Part shown: positions 14,095-16,898 of the stretch, one piece after another
How positions within the stretch are numbered: the stretch's first letter is position 1
How the letters are laid out: each line of letters opens with the position of its first letter
Origin: JARRJY01 sp037388705
Lineage (GTDB): Bacteria > Pseudomonadota > Gammaproteobacteria > UBA6429 > Thiohalophilaceae
Direction: 5' to 3'
Assembly (NCBI GenBank): GCA_037388705.1
Contig: JARRJY010000054.1
Coordinates: forward strand, 1 to 16,898
Length of the DNA stretch: 16,898 bases
Translations under genes and position numbers: made by a program
The notes under the pieces: model-generated
Told to the model about the DNA's origin: nothing
The model's database searches: none
The model's input: only the letters and a program-made list of their open reading frames with translations

Positions 14095-15835
14095 ATCAAA
14101 CATCGAGGATCTATTTTACAAAAACACACTTTATCATTATTACAGTGGTGATTATATCTCTGCCTTAACCAGGATATTAGTAAATGAAAAACGCTCACTT
14201 GTTGATACTGATAAGGACCGTACAAAAATATTGCAAGGCGGAATATATCTCGCTTATGGTCTCGATTATGATGCCAAAAAAATATTTGAATTTCTAAATA
14301 CAGAATCTCTCGATGAAGAATTAAAGAATGTTATCTGGTTTTATCTCGGCAGAGATTTTTACGATAACTTTGATTATAAAAATGCAGCAGAATCATTAGA
14401 AAGAATCACAAAAGATGCCAGTTATTCTAACAAGCTGGAAAAATTTAATATTCTGTCAAATTCCTATGTATATACCAGTCAAATCAGCAAGCTGGAAAAT
14501 TTGTTAAATAATGAAAATATTGATGAAAAGGACAAAGTCTATATAAAGTTTAATCTGTCAATAGCATACCTTAGAAATAATCAGCCTCTGAAAGGTAAGA
14601 AATTATTAGACGAGATTTCTGACCTTAAAGTTAAAAATGTTATCCAGTCCACTATCTCTGATAAAGCCAAGCTTCACCTGGCGAACATTGCTTTTAATAA
14701 TAAGAAATACAAAGAATCTATAGACTATATCAATGAGATGAATGCAAACGGCCTTTATTCTGATAACGCCATTTATCTATCCGCCCTATCCCACTCCATT
14801 ATTGGAAATACCAGGAAAGCATATTCACTTCTGAATACGTTAAAAGTCAGGGAAGAAAGGAGTATTTATAAATATTATTCTGTGCTCTTAATTGCCCGTA
14901 TTCTTGAGAAAAATGGTAATTTTCAGCAAGCATTAAATGTACTAAATGATGGTTTACGTTCTATTTCAATTTCCAAACAGGAGCTTCATGCCCTGCTTGA
15001 AAAGATTCGCAAAGATTTTTTCCTGACTGGTCTATCAAAGACAAAAGATGGTGACATCATTGTTGCGAATAAAGAATATAAAAAACTTGTTGATGAGCTG
15101 ATTTTCAGCAAAAGATTCGCCTCTCACTACAATAATTATATTGATTTATTAAAACTCAGGAAAAATATCAATTACTGGAAAACACAAATCCCTCAGTTAC
15201 GCATTATGCTTGGCGAGAGAGATAGACACTTTAAAGAAAAAAGATCAAAAGTATCAACAACCAAGTTTATAAGAAGTAAAGCAGATTATACTGAACGCTT
15301 AGCTCATCTTAAAAGCCAGTATTCGCTAGTACAAAAAAAGGAAGACGCTCATCTATTGTATTCTGAACAGGAGATTGAACACGAGGATGACCTGTCTTAT
15401 GTAGAGAAAAAAGTAAACCGTTTATCACGCCAGGAAGATTTATCTGATATCGAGTACAAAGTACGCATTATGAAAGGTCTTAATTACTGGAATGCCGCAT
15501 CAGATTACAAACCTCGTATATGGGATGTGGAGGCCGGAATAAAAGAAGCTGAAGCTGAACTTGACACTCTCAATAAAAGAATTGTTTCCCTGCAAAGAGC
15601 GGCTGGTTCCGAGTTTAATTATGCAAAACATGCGAATAACATAAGAATACTCAAAGAAAGAATTGATCGGTTAAGCCTGCTGCTTGATAACACCATTGTA
15701 AGATTGAAAAATAAATTGATTTTAGTTGCATCAGAAGAACTTGATGAGCGATTCAAAGGTATTGACGCTTATTATAAAGCCTTTAAATATGATATCGCTC
15801 GCGTCTCTGACAGAGTCTTTTTAGAAAACAAATAA
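13985..15835 (+). CDS. Exported TPR protein with C-terminal coiled coil (Glt/Agl-like envelope scaffold)
   Basis: About 616 residues of mostly alpha helix. I chose ATG 13985 because AGGGGA sits 4 nt before it; an open frame from 13940 and a GTG at 14027 are alternatives. The signal h-region is TIFAIFVASSAAVYA with mature start IEEKN. The n-region overlaps the preceding gene by 110 nt, which is unusual and points to a rearranged 5' end. TPR-like helices run from YHYYSGDYISALTRI through YDNFDYKNAAESLERI, LRNNQPLKGKKLLDEI, FNNKKYKESIDYI and ILEKNGNFQQALNVL. The last 150 residues form long charged helices (AEAELDTLNKRIVSLQ, RIDRLSLLLDNTIVRLKNKL). No catalytic motif is present. The stop TAA overlaps the next ATG (TAATG). 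The gene is visibly more AT-rich than the LamG gene. Likely a periplasmic scaffold for the neighbouring lipoprotein. Confidence 0.75.
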   Translation: MRSLLFLLARVRKNVTIFAIFVASSAAVYAIEEKNTESNIEDLFYKNTLYHYYSGDYISALTRILVNEKRSLVDTDKDRTKILQGGIYLAYGLDYDAKKIFEFLNTESLDEELKNVIWFYLGRDFYDNFDYKNAAESLERITKDASYSNKLEKFNILSNSYVYTSQISKLENLLNNENIDEKDKVYIKFNLSIAYLRNNQPLKGKKLLDEISDLKVKNVIQSTISDKAKLHLANIAFNNKKYKESIDYINEMNANGLYSDNAIYLSALSHSIIGNTRKAYSLLNTLKVREERSIYKYYSVLLIARILEKNGNFQQALNVLNDGLRSISISKQELHALLEKIRKDFFLTGLSKTKDGDIIVANKEYKKLVDELIFSKRFASHYNNYIDLLKLRKNINYWKTQIPQLRIMLGERDRHFKEKRSKVSTTKFIRSKADYTERLAHLKSQYSLVQKKEDAHLLYSEQEIEHEDDLSYVEKKVNRLSRQEDLSDIEYKVRIMKGLNYWNAASDYKPRIWDVEAGIKEAEAELDTLNKRIVSLQRAAGSEFNYAKHANNIRILKERIDRLSLLLDNTIVRLKNKLILVASEELDERFKGIDAYYKAFKYDIARVSDRVFLENK

Positions 15836-16898
15836 TGAAACACATATTAAGTATAACAATCGTAACTTTTCTGCTTTTTACACTTGCAAGTTGCAGTTCT
15901 TACAAAGTATCGAAAATCAGCGATATAGAAGATATCGACTCTAATATTCGGGATAATATCGCAATTGATGTTAGTAAATTATCAATTTCTGAAGATGTTG
16001 TTATTCAAAAATATAAAGGCCTGATAAAAGAACAGTTAACAGACAAGAATAAAAGGCACGTTATACGCCGCTACGGCGATCTGCTCATTGACAAGGGTGA
16101 ACGCCTGGTTGTTTCTGAAAATGCAAACAGTTACCAGGCAGGCAAAGAAATGATAGGTGATTCAATAAACACCTATAAAATATATATCCAGCAATTTCCA
16201 TCAGATACCACAAATGATTACATTTATTACCAGATTGCGCGTGGTTATGAGTTGATTGAACGGCCTGACATTGCATACCAGTATCTAACATATTTAACAA
16301 ATAATTATAAAAACAGTGATTATTATCAGGAGGCGCAATTCAGGCGCGGTGAGTTCCTGTTCGTAAAGCACCAGTTTGTGAAGTCTGGGTATGCTTACCA
16401 AAGCATCCTGTCTGAAAAATATCAAAACAGTAAACTTTACGATAAAACGCTTTATAAATACGCGTGGGTGAACTTCAAGCTTGAACGCTATAGCAATACT
16501 GTAAACCTTTTTACCAGGTTACTGGATAAGTATTATACCAGTAACATGATAAGTGATTATGAAATTACTGATAAAGCGGATAAAGGTAACATTGCATCAA
16601 TTAAGGATATTTTGCGTGCAACAAGCCTGTCATTTAGCTACATGGGGGGTTCTGAAAATATCAAAGAATACACACAGGGAAAAGCATATACCCCGCTTTT
16701 ATATGACAGTCTTGCCCGTATGTATCAATCCAAAAAACGCTATTATGATGCGATAAATACGTATAATAAATTTATTAATAGCAATAAAAATTCTCGCCAT
16801 GCCTACAAGTTTCACCAGAGTATCATTACTCTCTACAAAACCGCAGGTATGGCTGACTCAATTGTTCCGGAAAAAGTGAAATTTATTAATAATTTTGG
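15835..16898 (+). CDS. TPR lipoprotein (3' end beyond window)
   Basis: An open reading frame starting at the ATG in TAATG (15835) and open to the right edge: 354 codons, with no stop reached. The lipobox LASC gives lipidated Cys20 after a short signal (MKHILSITIVTFLLFTLAS). TPR-type helices are clear: SINTYKIYIQQFPSDTTND, YYQIARGYELIERPDIAYQYL, YQEAQFRRGEFLF, YKYAWVNFKLERYSNTVNLF, LARMYQSKKRYYDAINTYNKF. This is the BamD/YbgF-like spacing of 'FPxS...A...ARxY' repeats. Start/stop overlap with the previous gene shows translational coupling. Two coupled TPR proteins, one lipidated, next to an operon of small outer-membrane barrels recall GltE/AglT and GltI/PglI of myxobacterial gliding machines. 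That comparison is inference, and the missing C-terminus would be informative. Confidence 0.8.
   Translation, partial: MKHILSITIVTFLLFTLASCSSYKVSKISDIEDIDSNIRDNIAIDVSKLSISEDVVIQKYKGLIKEQLTDKNKRHVIRRYGDLLIDKGERLVVSENANSYQAGKEMIGDSINTYKIYIQQFPSDTTNDYIYYQIARGYELIERPDIAYQYLTYLTNNYKNSDYYQEAQFRRGEFLFVKHQFVKSGYAYQSILSEKYQNSKLYDKTLYKYAWVNFKLERYSNTVNLFTRLLDKYYTSNMISDYEITDKADKGNIASIKDILRATSLSFSYMGGSENIKEYTQGKAYTPLLYDSLARMYQSKKRYYDAINTYNKFINSNKNSRHAYKFHQSIITLYKTAGMADSIVPEKVKFINNF

Noticed and set aside
1..16898. tRNA, rRNA, CRISPR array, transposase, integrase or phage genes
   Set aside because: Both strands were examined and no supporting sequence was found.

Overview
This window looks like a chromosomal segment of a moderately AT-rich, envelope-rich Gammaproteobacterium, probably marine. 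That placement is an inference from protein style: Gram-negative signal peptides and lipoboxes, outer-membrane beta-barrels, CxxCH cytochromes, and two CRP-type DNA sites. No rRNA, tRNA, CRISPR array, integrase or transposase is visible. Nearly every gene encodes an exported protein. The exception is the class V aminotransferase cut off by the left edge.

Layout. (1) 1-3931, minus strand: a compact operon-like run read right to left. It encodes an SH3 plus beta-barrel protein, a second beta-barrel protein, a TlpA-type thioredoxin, a tiny DUF4266 lipoprotein ending in a Gly/Cys tail, a DUF3570 barrel protein, and a PLP-dependent class V aminotransferase (partial). A good sigma70-like promoter precedes it at about 3971-3999. 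(2) 4028-12695: a cytochrome/DUF1501 island arranged around a divergent control region (6671-7014). Leftward is an 880-residue di-heme lipoprotein resembling the alpha subunit of hydrazine synthase (HzsA-related). Rightward are a mono-haem protein, a di-haem plus LamG lipoprotein, and a Tat-exported DUF1501-like protein. Two near-consensus CRP-type sites lie about 95 bp before the two divergent start codons. (3) 12746-16898, plus strand: an ApbE-type FAD:protein FMN transferase, a coiled-coil periplasmic protein, a TPR protein and a TPR lipoprotein that runs off the right edge. These four are tightly coupled, with overlapping stop and start codons.

How the parts may work together. Regions 1 and 3 look like two halves of one system: ApbE, TlpA, DUF4266 and DUF3570 belong together by family association, and the paired barrels plus TPR lipoproteins resemble the envelope part of Glt/Agl-type (Myxococcus gliding-like) machines. 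A D-x3-SGAS motif in the DUF3570 barrel is the only ApbE-like flavinylation site I found in the window. That makes DUF3570 a candidate flavinylated outer-membrane protein. Region 2 looks like an independent, CRP-controlled extracytoplasmic oxidation module, similar in logic to the planctomycete cytochrome-LamG/DUF1501 pairs.

Two adjacent genes in region 3 look damaged or restructured. ApbE lacks, in frame, the usual segment between its SxFxPxS and DLGGIAKG motifs. The next gene loses its expected C-terminus at a junction that runs into the signal peptide of the TPR gene. These could be real deletions or assembly errors. All family assignments are by eye and from memory; no search was run.
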